Shown: positions 8,872 to 18,076 of the stretch, piece by piece
How the letters are laid out: each line of letters opens with the position of its first letter
Numbering within the stretch: position 1 is the first letter of the stretch
Source of the DNA: an uncultured Bacteroidota bacterium
GTDB lineage: Bacteria > Bacteroidota > Bacteroidia > Chitinophagales > Chitinophagaceae
Direction of reading: 5' to 3'
Assembly (NCBI GenBank): GCA_903882805.1
Contig: CAIRYK010000043.1
Coordinates: forward strand, 110,237-174,236
DNA length: 64,000 bases
Notes under the pieces: generated by a model
The model's database searches: none
The model's input: only the letters and a program-made list of their open reading frames with translations
Told to the model about the DNA's origin: nothing
Translations under genes and position numbers: made by a program

Positions 8872-10164
8872 ATGCTCACAAGCAGTCCATACCTACTTTA
8901 TTCCGATGGAAACGGCAATATTTTTGAAGACACATCGCTTTATGTGGTGGGCCGTACCGGGTGGGATGCCATACCAATAGACCCTGAAGACTGGATAGAG
9001 CTACCCGACGGCGGTAATCTATATGAATTACCCGGGCGTAAAGGTATAGGTATAGATGTAGAGACCGGAGAAATGCGCCTTTGCACCCAGGGATGGGCCG
9101 TAGCTGCTTTCATTCCGCCAGCGCATACGGGCTTTTTTCTGGCCGCTTACGAAACTCAGCCAGATGCTCCTACCCTGCCGCTGTTTTGCTACACAGCTGC
9201 AGGATGGCTCGACGATAAGTTTTACGTGCCTGCAGTGCGCATAGAGCGCGATATAAGGCAGGAATGTAGCGGCTACGACGCTGTGAAGGTAGAACATGGC
9301 GTTGAAGCATTGACTAAAGCATACCCACACAACCGATTAGTAAAACACCTTGCCGACAACTGCGCGCTGACTTACCAGTGCCCAGCCGCCCGCAACTATT
9401 TTCTTGGACGCTGGGAATGCCCGGTGCCTACTTCGCCTGCTTGCAATGCCAATTGTATCGGCTGTATTTCTTTTCAGCCCGAGGAAGAGACTATTGTATC
9501 TACACAAGATAGGCTGCAGTTTAAACCCACAGCCGAAGAAATTGTTGAATTCACAGTGCCGCATCTTGAATCGGCGCCCTATCCATTGATAAGTTTTGGG
9601 CAGGGCTGCGAGGGCGAACCACTACTTATGTGGGAAACAATAAAAGATGCCATTATAGAAATTAGAAAACACACCAAAAAAGGCAGCATAAACATAAACA
9701 CCAATGGCAGCAAGCCAGCGGCGGTAGAACAACTAATGATAGCCGGACTGGATAGCATTCGCGTTAGCCTTAACTCCTGCCGCCCGGAGATCTACACAAA
9801 ATACTACCAACCAAACAATTACCAGTTTCAAGACCTGATAGAAAGCCTTAAGGTGGTGCGCAAATATGGCGGATGGTCGTCTATCAACTACTTTGTGTTT
9901 CCTGGTATGACGGATAGCATTGCAGAATATGATACATTGTGCGAGCTGATCCGCGAGACAGGTCTAAATATGATTCAGTGGCGCAATTTCAATATTGACC
10001 CCGACTGGTATCTGGGCAAAATGAATGTAGGCGACACTGGCGAATTTATGGGTATAAAGCAAATGATGGAACTTATTCATGAAGAGTTTCCAGACGTGAA
10101 ATTCGGTTACTTTAACCCGCCCAAAGAAAGAATGACCGACTACGAAAATGCATTTGCGCACTAA
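8872..10164 (+). CDS. Radical SAM protein
   Basis: 430 residues. The [4Fe-4S]-binding motif CNANCIGC (CxxxCxxC) lies near residues 182-189. It is preceded by about 175 residues of uncharacterised N-terminal domain and followed by SAM-binding segments (ISFGQGCEGEPLL, ININTNGSKPAAVEQLMIAGLDSIRVSLNS). These are typical of the SPASM/Twitch-like radical SAM branch, although no extra C-terminal cysteine cluster is visible. It should cleave SAM to a 5'-deoxyadenosyl radical; the substrate is unknown. No partner peptide or maturation enzyme is evident next to it. Confidence 0.85.
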   Translation: MLTSSPYLLYSDGNGNIFEDTSLYVVGRTGWDAIPIDPEDWIELPDGGNLYELPGRKGIGIDVETGEMRLCTQGWAVAAFIPPAHTGFFLAAYETQPDAPTLPLFCYTAAGWLDDKFYVPAVRIERDIRQECSGYDAVKVEHGVEALTKAYPHNRLVKHLADNCALTYQCPAARNYFLGRWECPVPTSPACNANCIGCISFQPEEETIVSTQDRLQFKPTAEEIVEFTVPHLESAPYPLISFGQGCEGEPLLMWETIKDAIIEIRKHTKKGSININTNGSKPAAVEQLMIAGLDSIRVSLNSCRPEIYTKYYQPNNYQFQDLIESLKVVRKYGGWSSINYFVFPGMTDSIAEYDTLCELIRETGLNMIQWRNFNIDPDWYLGKMNVGDTGEFMGIKQMMELIHEEFPDVKFGYFNPPKERMTDYENAFAH

Positions 10165-10198
10165 AATACATTAATTACAGACTGATTATCAATTACAT

Positions 10199-10255
10199 AG
10201 ATAGACCTAAGGAAGTAATGCTCAAATAGCTTACTTTCTTAGGTCTATCTGTTTT
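10199..10255 (+). terminator. Convergent terminator overlapping the end of the delta-60 repeat gene
   Basis: A long inverted repeat (AGATAGACCTAAG at 10199 with CTTAGGTCTATCT ending at 10250) is followed by GTTTT. The downstream arm is the last codons and stop of the minus-strand gene ending at 10231, so coding and terminator sequence overlap. It would terminate the radical SAM transcript and probably the converging one. Confidence 0.7.
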
Positions 10256-11751
10256 ATAATCGTTTGCCCACTTTGTAGCGTTATTCGGAGTAGGTAAATA
10301 CCTGCATGTTCTGCTAACAGCCTTATAGTTTTGAATGAAGATTCTGCCTCAATGTTAAAACGGCGGCCGGTAATATCGGTAGCTTCAACAGCCGATAATG
10401 AAAGAACTGTGCGATTGTTTAGAGTAATAACCCCGCTTGTTGGATTGGGGAAAACGGCAAGATCGCTGGCATCGGCAACCGATAGCGCAACCGAAACATC
10501 CTTAAAGCCTATGTACCGCACCACAGCAAGGTCGTTGTAAGGACCGGTAGATGAGTGACCGGCTAATACAATTTTCCCATCGGGCTGCACTGCTATGGCG
10601 CGCGCTATATCAATTTCGCCATGTACATCGGTGGTTATTTTACCGTTTAGCCCAAACGCGCTATCTATACTGCCGTCATTGTTGAGCCTCACGGTTTCCA
10701 TATCTATTTCAGAGCCAATAGTAGCATAACCAGCAATAGCCAGCTTACCATTGGGCAACAATGCAAGGGCTAACGCATCTTCTTCATCTCCATCGTAATC
10801 GAGCGTAACGATGCCTCCTTGGCCAAATGTGGTATCAAATGAGCCGTCAGTATTATAGCGAGCCAGTACAAAATTGCTACCGCCCACGCTAAAAGTGCCT
10901 GTACCAGCCAATACCACCTTGCCATCGGGCATTACCTGCATGGCCTTGCCGTAATTATAGGTATTGCCGGCATTGCACATTACAAGTCCGGTATGATTGA
11001 ATGTCGTATCTACCGATCCGTCAGTAAGGTAGCGTATAGCTATGAACGAAAGCCCCACCCTATTCAGGTATGCATACCCGCCTATTATAATCCTCCCGTC
11101 TGGGGCAATGCGTACTGCCTTAGAGCGCCCGCTAAACCTACCTGTAAATGTTGTAACCCTGCCGTTTATACCAAAAGCGCTATCCACAGCGCCATTGGGC
11201 AATATCCGGGCCAAGGCCACGCTGTCAGTGGCGTCGCCGGAAACTACTATTTTACCATCGGGTTGTAGCGCTATTGCGTATGCATGGTCTTCGTCGGCTG
11301 CAAAATCTATAGTAGCTATTCCGTATATGCCATAAGAGCTATCAGGTTGTCCATTATTTTGCAGACGTATTGTAAGAAAATCAGCGCCTGTAGGGCCTGT
11401 GGCATAGGCGGTTGTCCCTACCAATATGGCCTTACCGTCGGGCTGCACTACCAAACCTGAACAAAAACTACTAAAACCAGCTTCGAACAAGCCGTTAGTA
11501 CCGAAACTACTATCTATATGTCCCGTAGCAGTATAGCGTAACGCAATGATCCGGTTGTTTACCTCGCCCGACACCAATATTTTCCCATCAGACAACACCG
11601 CTACTGCACACAGCGTACTGCCACGGGTAGTGTCGGGCCGGGCTAATGCAATACCTGTATGCGCAAAAGTGGTATCTAAAAAAGACGATTGCGCTGTGGC
11701 TGCGCTATAAAAAGCACAACTAAGCATTACCGATAGGACGAGGCGTTTCAA
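10231..11751 (-). CDS. Secreted delta-60 repeat protein with T9SS sorting domain
   Basis: 506 residues. A signal peptide (MKRLVLSVMLSCAFYSAATA) is followed by seven delta-60 beta-propeller-like repeats of the form QPDGKIVVSG...FGxxGxxTxDF. It ends with a type A sorting domain (VFPNPTSGVITLNN ... GIYLLRITLQSGQTIIKQIDLRK), the signal for export by the type IX system and attachment to the cell surface or release. The repeats suggest a beta-propeller; binding function is unknown. It is a single-gene unit on the minus strand. Confidence 0.9.
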   Translation of the reverse strand: MKRLVLSVMLSCAFYSAATAQSSFLDTTFAHTGIALARPDTTRGSTLCAVAVLSDGKILVSGEVNNRIIALRYTATGHIDSSFGTNGLFEAGFSSFCSGLVVQPDGKAILVGTTAYATGPTGADFLTIRLQNNGQPDSSYGIYGIATIDFAADEDHAYAIALQPDGKIVVSGDATDSVALARILPNGAVDSAFGINGRVTTFTGRFSGRSKAVRIAPDGRIIIGGYAYLNRVGLSFIAIRYLTDGSVDTTFNHTGLVMCNAGNTYNYGKAMQVMPDGKVVLAGTGTFSVGGSNFVLARYNTDGSFDTTFGQGGIVTLDYDGDEEDALALALLPNGKLAIAGYATIGSEIDMETVRLNNDGSIDSAFGLNGKITTDVHGEIDIARAIAVQPDGKIVLAGHSSTGPYNDLAVVRYIGFKDVSVALSVADASDLAVFPNPTSGVITLNNRTVLSLSAVEATDITGRRFNIEAESSFKTIRLLAEHAGIYLLRITLQSGQTIIKQIDLRK

Positions 11752-11843
11752 ATGATTGGCGTGTTTTGGTTGATTTGCTATTAAAATTAACGGATTATTC
11801 TATCATTTGTGTTTGGCTCTTCTCCTATCAGGCAAAATAACCC

Positions 11844-12485
11844 CTATTTCACCACAGTTGGCGGCAAACCAGCATCTTTATACTTCCATAAAAAGAAACA
11901 AGCATAGGTCCGGTAGGGCGACCACCTCGCCGATAGCTGCAACATTTGAGCTCGGGATTGTTTTTTGTCTGCAAGGTCTATACCATACAAATGAGCCATG
12001 GCTTGTTGTATCCCTAAATCATCGATAGCAAATACATCTTCGCGACCCAGCGTAAACATCAGCAGCATCTCAACAGTCCAGCGGCCTACACCCTTAATAG
12101 GTGTGAGAAAAGATATTATTTCATCGTTGGACATGCTTAGCAGCATTTCGTCGGTAACACCGTGTTCAATCATATATGCGGCAACATTACGCACGTAATT
12201 AGCCTTAGCGTTCGATAGCCCTACGCCCCTCAATTGTTCGAAGGGAGTATCGCGTATTTGCTTGGCTGTTGGCTCCGCGCCGCCATAAAGCGCCAAGAAA
12301 CGCTGAAATATCACGTCTGCCACTCGGGTAGATAGCTGCTGACTCATAATTGACGCGCACAACCGCAAGCAGATATTGGGTCTCAACTGCATTTGGTAGG
12401 GAGTTACAAAATGCAATAACTGCGCCAGCGCTTTATCCTGCATAAGGCATTCATAATAAACAGGCTTTTCTTCGTTGCTGAACAT
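11844..12485 (-). CDS. DNA-3-methyladenine glycosylase II / AlkA-like HhH-GPD glycosylase
   Basis: 213 residues. It has the helix-hairpin-helix motif LTPIKGVGRWTVEMLLMF (about 131-148) and the catalytic Asp in VFAIDDLGIQQAM (about 155-167), as in AlkA. It lacks the N-terminal beta domain of E. coli AlkA and is the short form common in many bacteria. It excises alkylated purines from DNA, leaving abasic sites for base-excision repair. It is preceded by a hairpin ending the upstream gene and is probably expressed alone. Confidence 0.9.
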   Translation of the reverse strand: MFSNEEKPVYYECLMQDKALAQLLHFVTPYQMQLRPNICLRLCASIMSQQLSTRVADVIFQRFLALYGGAEPTAKQIRDTPFEQLRGVGLSNAKANYVRNVAAYMIEHGVTDEMLLSMSNDEIISFLTPIKGVGRWTVEMLLMFTLGREDVFAIDDLGIQQAMAHLYGIDLADKKQSRAQMLQLSARWSPYRTYACFFLWKYKDAGLPPTVVK

Positions 12486-12553
12486 TGTCCTACTTTTTTG
12501 TGGTAAGATAGCGGGTAACGGTTACAATTACGCGTGCGCTCCCCTTAAAATGC

Positions 12554-12579
12554 CAATAGGCCGCTATTGCGGCCTATTG
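12554..12579 (-). terminator. Hairpin after the DUF6580 gene
   Basis: A perfect 11-bp inverted repeat CAATAGGCCGC / GCGGCCTATTG with a 4-nt loop lies between the end of the DUF6580 gene and the AlkA-like gene. The T-run after it on the minus strand is short (ATTTTAAG), so termination is likely but not strong. Confidence 0.55.
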
Positions 12580-12602
12580 AACTAATAAATACTTAAAGTT
12601 GA

Positions 12603-13160
12603 TTATGCTTTTACTTTCTGCGCTTTTTTCTCCAATCCCATTTGCACCAGGAAATAACCGCCAAACACCAGCAAGCTACCCATCATGTCGCCCAAAAGAG
12701 TGTTTTTGAAGAATGGAACCGCATCGATAAAGGTTTTGCTCAAACCTGCAAATGAATAACCGTTCCAGCCTTCCATAAAGTAACCGAAGTTAGAGATAAG
12801 GAAAAATGCTGACGAAGCGCCAATAGTATAAGCCAATACGTTTACCGGCTTCATTTTCATATACATGCCTATAAGCGCTGCGCACAGCAAGCCGGCATAG
12901 TTGAACGGCATACCCACCCAGCTATAAAAGCCGGGAGTGCTGGTAAACAACTGAAAATAAGCGTCGGCAATGAACTGACCGAGGAACGGAACCAAAAACG
13001 CCAGCCCGCGCTTGTCCTTTATAATAGCGCCGCTAAAAAGACTCAATGCCACCATAGGCGCCACATTGGGCACGTGAAGCTGAGCATTGACGATACGAGC
13101 GGTAGCGCCGATGATGATTAAAAAAACTACGATTAAAATATTGAGGTTGCTGCGTTTCAT
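12603..13160 (-). CDS. DUF6580-like integral membrane transport protein
   Basis: 185 residues from the ATG at 13160 (MKRSNLNILIVVFL). An upstream in-frame ATG at 13202 would add 14 residues of non-typical sequence. There are about five membrane helices with the pattern RIVNAQLHVPNVAPMVALSLFSGA ... FLGQFIADAYFQLF ... YAGLLCAALIGM ... NFGYFMEGW ... FFKNTLLGDMMGSLLVFGGY, which matches ECF-substrate-component-like proteins annotated as DUF6580. It may be an uptake component for a vitamin or metal. No ECF ATPase genes are nearby, so the substrate is unknown. Confidence 0.75.
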   Translation of the reverse strand: MKRSNLNILIVVFLIIIGATARIVNAQLHVPNVAPMVALSLFSGAIIKDKRGLAFLVPFLGQFIADAYFQLFTSTPGFYSWVGMPFNYAGLLCAALIGMYMKMKPVNVLAYTIGASSAFFLISNFGYFMEGWNGYSFAGLSKTFIDAVPFFKNTLLGDMMGSLLVFGGYFLVQMGLEKKAQKVKA

Positions 13161-13249
13161 GTTTAATGTTGTTGTTGCAAAAATAGTAACAAATCGGTAC
13201 AAAGTGTACCGGACTATATAAAAAGTAAAAAGTGGGTACGGCCTGTGGA

Positions 13250-14257
13250 TTACGCCTTAGCCGGAGTATCGTATGCCCAGCGTATATAAGTGCTGCCCCA
13301 TGTAAAACCGCCGCCAAATGCAGCCAGTATTATATTGTCGCCGCGGTGCATTTTGTTTTCCCACTCCCACAGGCACAGCGGTAGTGTACCATTAGTAGTA
13401 TTGCCGTAGCGGTGTATGTTCACCATTACTTTCTCCGGAGCAAGATTCATACGGTCGGCAGTAGCATTGATAATACGCTTGTTGGCCTGATGAGGCACCA
13501 GCCAGTGGACATTGTCGGCAGTAAGACCATTGCGCCCCATAATTTCTGCGGCAACATCGGCCATGTTTTTTACTGCAAACTTAAATACCTGCTGCCCTTC
13601 CTGGTACACATAATGTTCCTTATTCATTACTGTCTCTATAGTAGCCGGCTTTACCGATCCACCTGCTTTCTGGTGCAAAAACACGCGTCCGCTGCCATCT
13701 GTGCGCTGCAGCGAGTCAATAATACCATAACCTTCAGTATCAGGCTCCAGTAGCACAGCGCCTGCGCCGTCGCCAAAAATAATGGCTGTGGTGCGGTCCT
13801 CGTAATTAAGTATAGAGCTCATCTTATCTACGCCTATTACTATTACCTTTTTATGCTTTCCTGTTTCTATAAACTGAGACCCAGTAGTAAGTGCAAATAT
13901 AAATCCGCTGCACGCAGCGCTTACGTCATATCCCCATGCATTGGTCATACCCGCTTTATCGCATATCACGTTCGCCGTAGCCGGAAACTGCATATCGGGG
14001 GTTGTGGTAGCGCATATAACCAGATCTATTTCTTTTGGACTTATACCCCTTTTGGCCAGCAAATTTTTTACTGCCTCTACAGCCATATCGCTACTACCCT
14101 TGCCTGCGCCCTTCAGTATGCGGCGCTCCTGTATCCCCGTTCTCGACTGTATCCATTCGTCGGTGGTATCCATCATTGTTTCCAGTTCCGCGTTGGTCAG
14201 CACGTAGTCGGGAACATAGCCTCCAACAGCAGTAATAGAAGCATGTATTTTTTGCAT
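13250..14257 (-). CDS. fabH: 3-oxoacyl-[acyl-carrier-protein] synthase III
   Basis: 335 residues, full length. The catalytic triad is visible: Cys116 in DVSAACSGFIFAL, His in WLVPHQANKRI (about 253) and Asn in NIHRYGNTTNGT (about 283). FabH condenses acetyl- or branched acyl-CoA with malonyl-ACP to start fatty-acid synthesis in the cytoplasm. A fabG-type reductase is encoded 155 bp upstream on the same strand, so the two may serve the same pathway, though a hairpin lies between them. Bacteroidota often carry several FabH paralogues; which one this is cannot be told. Confidence 0.93.
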   Translation of the reverse strand: MQKIHASITAVGGYVPDYVLTNAELETMMDTTDEWIQSRTGIQERRILKGAGKGSSDMAVEAVKNLLAKRGISPKEIDLVICATTTPDMQFPATANVICDKAGMTNAWGYDVSAACSGFIFALTTGSQFIETGKHKKVIVIGVDKMSSILNYEDRTTAIIFGDGAGAVLLEPDTEGYGIIDSLQRTDGSGRVFLHQKAGGSVKPATIETVMNKEHYVYQEGQQVFKFAVKNMADVAAEIMGRNGLTADNVHWLVPHQANKRIINATADRMNLAPEKVMVNIHRYGNTTNGTLPLCLWEWENKMHRGDNIILAAFGGGFTWGSTYIRWAYDTPAKA

Positions 14258-14333
14258 TTATTAGTATTTACCGGCAAAATTAAAAAATCATTTCCATAAG
14301 GAAACGTACCATTAGTATAAGTTACGGCGAAAC

Positions 14334-14348
14334 GCCGCATTATGCGGC
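14334..14348 (-). terminator. Short hairpin between fabG-like and fabH genes
   Basis: GCCGCAT-T-ATGCGGC forms a 7-bp stem with almost no loop, followed on the minus strand by GTTTC. It may be a weak terminator or processing site and is reported only because it sits alone between the two genes. Confidence 0.3.
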
Positions 14349-14412
14349 CTTGTTAACATTATTTATACTTTTACAAAAACCTGTAATATTAACAGCCGTT
14401 GCCATTGCGCTA

Positions 14413-15168
14413 CTATGTGGCCATACCGCCGCACACGCTCAGCGTTTGCCCAGTTACGTACATGCTCATGTCGCAAGCGAGGTAAAGAGCAGCATTGGCC
14501 ACGTCTTCAGGCTTACCAAACCTACCCAACGGAATTTTTTCCATCCATTTTTCGGCGCCGCCATCTTTCAGGTAGTGCGTCATATCAGTTTCTATAAAAC
14601 CAGGCGCTATGGCATTGCAGCGAATGTTTCTACTGCCTATTTCCAGAGCCACGCTTTTTGTAAATCCTATTATACCAGCCTTGCTTGCAGCATAGGCGCT
14701 TTGACCGCCATTGCCCTTAACACCTACTACTGAGCTGAGGTTGATGATGCTGCCCGCACGATTTTTCATCATTGGACGAATCACCTGCTTGGTGAGGTTG
14801 TATACGCTTTTCAGATTTGCCTGCATCACCTCGTCCCATTGGTCGGGGGTAAGGCGCAGCAGTAAATTATCGCGGCTAATTCCGGCATTGTTTACGCATA
14901 TATCTATTGTGCCAAAATCCTTAAGCACATCTGCAGTAAGCGTTTCTGCGGCTTTATAATCGGCGGCGTCGCTTTTGTAGCCTTTGGCTTTAACTCCCAG
15001 TGCAGCCAGTCGCTCCTCGAGCGCACGCGCTCGGTCTTCCGACGATAAGTAGGTAAATGCCACATGGGCTCCTTGTTCGGCAAATTTCACAGCTATTGCC
15101 TCCCCTATTCCCCGGCTCGCTCCGGTTATTATCGCCACCTTGTTTTCGAGCAATTTCATTCCGTTCAT
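14413..15168 (-). CDS. fabG: 3-oxoacyl-[acyl-carrier-protein] reductase (SDR)
   Basis: 251 residues (248 if the ATG at 15159, MKLLENK, is used). It is a classical short-chain dehydrogenase: cofactor motif TGASRGIGEA (about 16-25), NNAGISRDNLL, catalytic Ser in NLSSVVGVKGNGGQ and YAASKAG (Tyr/Lys) near 158-164, and a C-terminal GQTLSVCGGMAT. The sequence is closest to FabG, which reduces 3-oxoacyl-ACP with NADPH in fatty-acid elongation. The fabH gene downstream supports this. Confidence 0.9.
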   Translation of the reverse strand: MNGMKLLENKVAIITGASRGIGEAIAVKFAEQGAHVAFTYLSSEDRARALEERLAALGVKAKGYKSDAADYKAAETLTADVLKDFGTIDICVNNAGISRDNLLLRLTPDQWDEVMQANLKSVYNLTKQVIRPMMKNRAGSIINLSSVVGVKGNGGQSAYAASKAGIIGFTKSVALEIGSRNIRCNAIAPGFIETDMTHYLKDGGAEKWMEKIPLGRFGKPEDVANAALYLACDMSMYVTGQTLSVCGGMAT

Positions 15169-15347
15169 TTTGTGCCGCTAAAGTAGTGATTGCAATTGAT
15201 AAGTGGTAATGTTGACCGAAATGCGCCTATAAAGTGGAGCATGCAAATCGTTTTCAGTTATTAAATTGACATGGAAATTAATAGATATTATTGTTGCTAA
15301 GCAAACAAGTGAATTAGATTTAATTCTACATGTACATACATAAAACA

Positions 15348-16148
15348 CTACCCCAGCTCAGCGAGCAACCGTTCCATATATGCCGCTGTATGAAGCAATC
15401 TGCTGCCATACCAGCTAAACATTTCGCCGTCTACCAAGGCTATACGCGCGTTGGGTAGTACTGCTTGCAATTCTGCTATGTGGATTTCATTGAATGGGTA
15501 AGGTTCTGATGAAAGCAGCAATATGTCGGGCTGCAAGGCGCGCAGCTCATCAAGCGCTATTACCGGATAACGCATCTGATTTTCCAATACATTTATCCAC
15601 CCCATGCGAGCTATCATATCGCTGATAAACGTATTGCCGCCAGCGCACATCCATGGTTGCCGCCATATAAAATAGGCTACTGATTTAGGAATTTTCTTTT
15701 GCTGCAATGCTGCAAAAGAATGTTCAATTTGCCCTGCAAGCTCTTCACCGCGCCCTGCCTTACCCACCAGCTGCCCCACCTGCCTTATCATAGCGCATGC
15801 GCCGGCAAGATTGGTAATGTCGCTTGTCCATACCGGGTATAAAGCAGCCAGCTCAAGTATTTGTTCGCGGGTATTTTCTTCTTTATTAGCTATAATCAGG
15901 TCGGGCTGCAGTGCTTTTACGGTTGCAATATTCACGTTTTTTGTACCCCCAACTCTTTTTTTATTGCGAAACCAGTCGTTAGGATGCACACAAAATTTGG
16001 TAATTCCCACCACCTCGTCTGTTAGGCCCAGGTCGTATAAGAGCTCGGTTTGCGAGGGTACCAGCGAAATAATACGCTGCGGGTACAGCGGCGCCTGCAC
16101 ACTCCTACCTATCATATCGGTTACGACTACCTCAGCAGGCCTATACAT
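15348..16148 (-). CDS. BtuF-like substrate-binding protein without signal peptide
   Basis: 266 residues of the helical-backbone metal/vitamin B12 binding superfamily: DMIGRSVQAPLYPQRIISLVPSQTELLYDLGLTDEVVGIT, then PDLIIANKEENTREQI and YFIWRQPWMCAGGNTFISDMIARMGW. No signal peptide or lipobox is visible, so it either stays in the cytoplasm or is not a conventional importer component. Homologues without signals are common in this phylum. It starts 2 bp after the stop of the small membrane protein gene upstream, so they form an operon. Cobalamin binding is a family inference. Confidence 0.8.
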   Translation of the reverse strand: MYRPAEVVVTDMIGRSVQAPLYPQRIISLVPSQTELLYDLGLTDEVVGITKFCVHPNDWFRNKKRVGGTKNVNIATVKALQPDLIIANKEENTREQILELAALYPVWTSDITNLAGACAMIRQVGQLVGKAGRGEELAGQIEHSFAALQQKKIPKSVAYFIWRQPWMCAGGNTFISDMIARMGWINVLENQMRYPVIALDELRALQPDILLLSSEPYPFNEIHIAELQAVLPNARIALVDGEMFSWYGSRLLHTAAYMERLLAELG

Positions 16149-16150
16149 GG

Positions 16151-16513
16151 CTAAATAAAATTCTTATAAAAGAACAGCAGAAAAAAGCTGAACAAACCAT
16201 CGAACAGGCAAATATCGCTGAGGTAAAAGTGCGATACGCTGCCATTACGCACAGCTACATAGAGCGATATATCTATAATGGTAAGCAGCAGATAACCCAT
16301 AGCGCCCCATTTCTTCAGGTCGCAGGCTGCCAGCCAAAACACGGTAAAGCCCACCATCCACGCTATCTCTATAATCACGATATGGGATGTCAGCTCATAG
16401 CGGTCTCGCCATATAGTACCCAATGCCCACAACAGGTGAAAAAGCCCTATGAGCGGAAAAAGTATGATGTTTTTAGTAGATACGTCGACAACTAATTGTT
16501 TGAAACTGCGCAT
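16151..16513 (-). CDS. Small four-helix integral membrane protein
   Basis: 120 residues with four hydrophobic segments (about 16-34, 43-62, 69-87 and 98-117), starting MRSFKQLVVDVSTKN. I do not recognise the family. Its stop lies 2 bp before the start of the BtuF-like gene, so the two are transcribed together; it could be a small membrane partner in the same process. Nothing in the sequence indicates a catalytic role. Confidence 0.6.
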   Translation of the reverse strand: MRSFKQLVVDVSTKNIILFPLIGLFHLLWALGTIWRDRYELTSHIVIIEIAWMVGFTVFWLAACDLKKWGAMGYLLLTIIDISLYVAVRNGSVSHFYLSDICLFDGLFSFFLLFFYKNFI

Positions 16514-16560
16514 GATTGCCCGTAGGTATAGTGTATTAATTGGCGAGAAGAAACAATATA

Positions 16561-16599
16561 CAGGAGCTACAACGTTTTAGAAAAAGGCTGTAGCTCCTG
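16561..16599 (-). terminator. Hairpin terminator after the cystathionine beta-synthase gene
   Basis: A perfect 11-bp stem (CAGGAGCTACA / TGTAGCTCCTG) with a 17-nt loop begins 9 bp beyond the stop codon of the gene ending at 16608. No long T-run follows on the minus strand (TATATTGTTT). Confidence 0.55.
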
Positions 16600-16607
16600 C
16601 AAAAATA

Positions 16608-17975
16608 TTAGCCCTTAGAAAAGGCGTTCAATATGTCGTACTTAGTAAGAATGGTGTACTGTCCGCTTTCATCGCGCGCCAGCACAGCGCCGTTATCTTT
16701 ATTTATGTAGTGTGTCAGGCGTTCCAGTTGGGTATCCATGTCAACTACAGGCAACGGTTTATCCATTACATCGGCCACCAGTTGGTCGCGCACATCAGCC
16801 TGCTCAATAAGTTTCTTAAACAAGCTTCCTTGCGACACACTGCCGGTCAACTCCAAATCCATCATTACCGGAATGTGCTCAATGTCGTATTTCTTCATTA
16901 GGCTCAAGGCGTCCATTACCTTGCTGTTCTCATCTATCGTTACCAGTCTCCTACGACCCAATCCACCAATAAGATCGCGTACGGTTTTCACTTCCAAAAA
17001 TCCGCGATCCATCATCCATTCGTCGTTGTATATTTTACCCACATAGCGGCTGCCGTGATCGTGGAAAATCACTACAACCACGTCGTCCTTCTTCAGTTTA
17101 TCCTTCATCTGGCGCAGACCTGCTATCACCGAGCCGCCTGAATAACCTACAAATATGCCTTCTTCTTTTGTAATGCGGCGAGCCATCAGCGCGCCGTCTT
17201 TATCGGTTACTTTCTCAAACCAGTCGAGCGCATTGCGATCATAGTTCTCTGGCAGGAAGTCCTCGCCAAATCCTTCTGATATATACGGATGCACTTCGCC
17301 CATATCGAGCACGCCAGTGTCAAACCACTTTTTCAGCAAGCTGCCATAGGTGTCTATTGCCCATACCTGCACATTAGGGTTCTGTTCTTTCAAGTATTTA
17401 CCGGTACCCACAATGGTGCCTCCAGTACCGGCTGCCACCACAAGATGGGTTACCTTACCCTCGGTTTGCTTCCATATTTCGGGGCCGGTTTGCTCGTAGT
17501 GCGCCAGCCTATTAGCCAAATTGTCGTATTGGTTTACATACCAGCTATTAGGTATCTCGCGTTGCAGGCGGCGAGCCACCTGATAGTAACTCCTCGGGTC
17601 TTCGGGATCAACGTTGGTTGGGCACACGATCACCTCAGCGCCATGCGCTTTCAATATGTCTGCTTTTTCTTTGCTTTGTTTATCTGTAGTCGCAAATATG
17701 CATTTGTAGCCCTTAATTATAGCTGCCAGCGCCAGGCCCATACCGGTATTACCGCTAGTGCCCTCTATTATGGTGCCGCCGGGTTTTATTTTGCCTTCGC
17801 GTTCGGCCACCTCCAGCATCTTTAGCGCCATACGGTCTTTAATACTGTTGCCCGGATTAAAAGTTTCTACTTTGGCATACACCGTACAGGGAAGGTCGGC
17901 AACCACCCTATTCAGTTTCACCAAGGGTGTGTTTCCTATCGTTTGCAGAATATTGTCATAAACGCGATCTGGCAT
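16608..17975 (-). CDS. Cystathionine beta-synthase / cysteine synthase with CBS domains
   Basis: 455 residues from the ATG at 17975 (MPDRVYDNILQTIGNTPLVKL); a longer start at 18023 adds 16 unlikely residues. It is a fold-type II PLP enzyme: Lys in FNPGNSIKDRMAL (about 43), the phosphate loop EGTSGNTGMGLA and GTGGTIVGTGKYLKEQNP. The C-terminal 120 residues form a tandem CBS (Bateman) pair (VMDALSLMKKYDIEHIPVM, VADVMDKPLPVVDMDTQLERLTHYI), usually a regulatory adenosine/SAM-binding module. It joins serine or O-acetylserine with homocysteine or sulfide; the CBS pair favours cystathionine beta-synthase. Confidence 0.88.
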   Translation of the reverse strand: MPDRVYDNILQTIGNTPLVKLNRVVADLPCTVYAKVETFNPGNSIKDRMALKMLEVAEREGKIKPGGTIIEGTSGNTGMGLALAAIIKGYKCIFATTDKQSKEKADILKAHGAEVIVCPTNVDPEDPRSYYQVARRLQREIPNSWYVNQYDNLANRLAHYEQTGPEIWKQTEGKVTHLVVAAGTGGTIVGTGKYLKEQNPNVQVWAIDTYGSLLKKWFDTGVLDMGEVHPYISEGFGEDFLPENYDRNALDWFEKVTDKDGALMARRITKEEGIFVGYSGGSVIAGLRQMKDKLKKDDVVVVIFHDHGSRYVGKIYNDEWMMDRGFLEVKTVRDLIGGLGRRRLVTIDENSKVMDALSLMKKYDIEHIPVMMDLELTGSVSQGSLFKKLIEQADVRDQLVADVMDKPLPVVDMDTQLERLTHYINKDNGAVLARDESGQYTILTKYDILNAFSKG

Positions 17976-18076
17976 AAAAATCTTTTTTAATTTACAAGCG
18001 CGAAGGTAAAAAGAAATGCTCATTTAGCTGCGTAAAAGGCAGCCGACACTAACAATTAACAGATTAATTCATTTTT

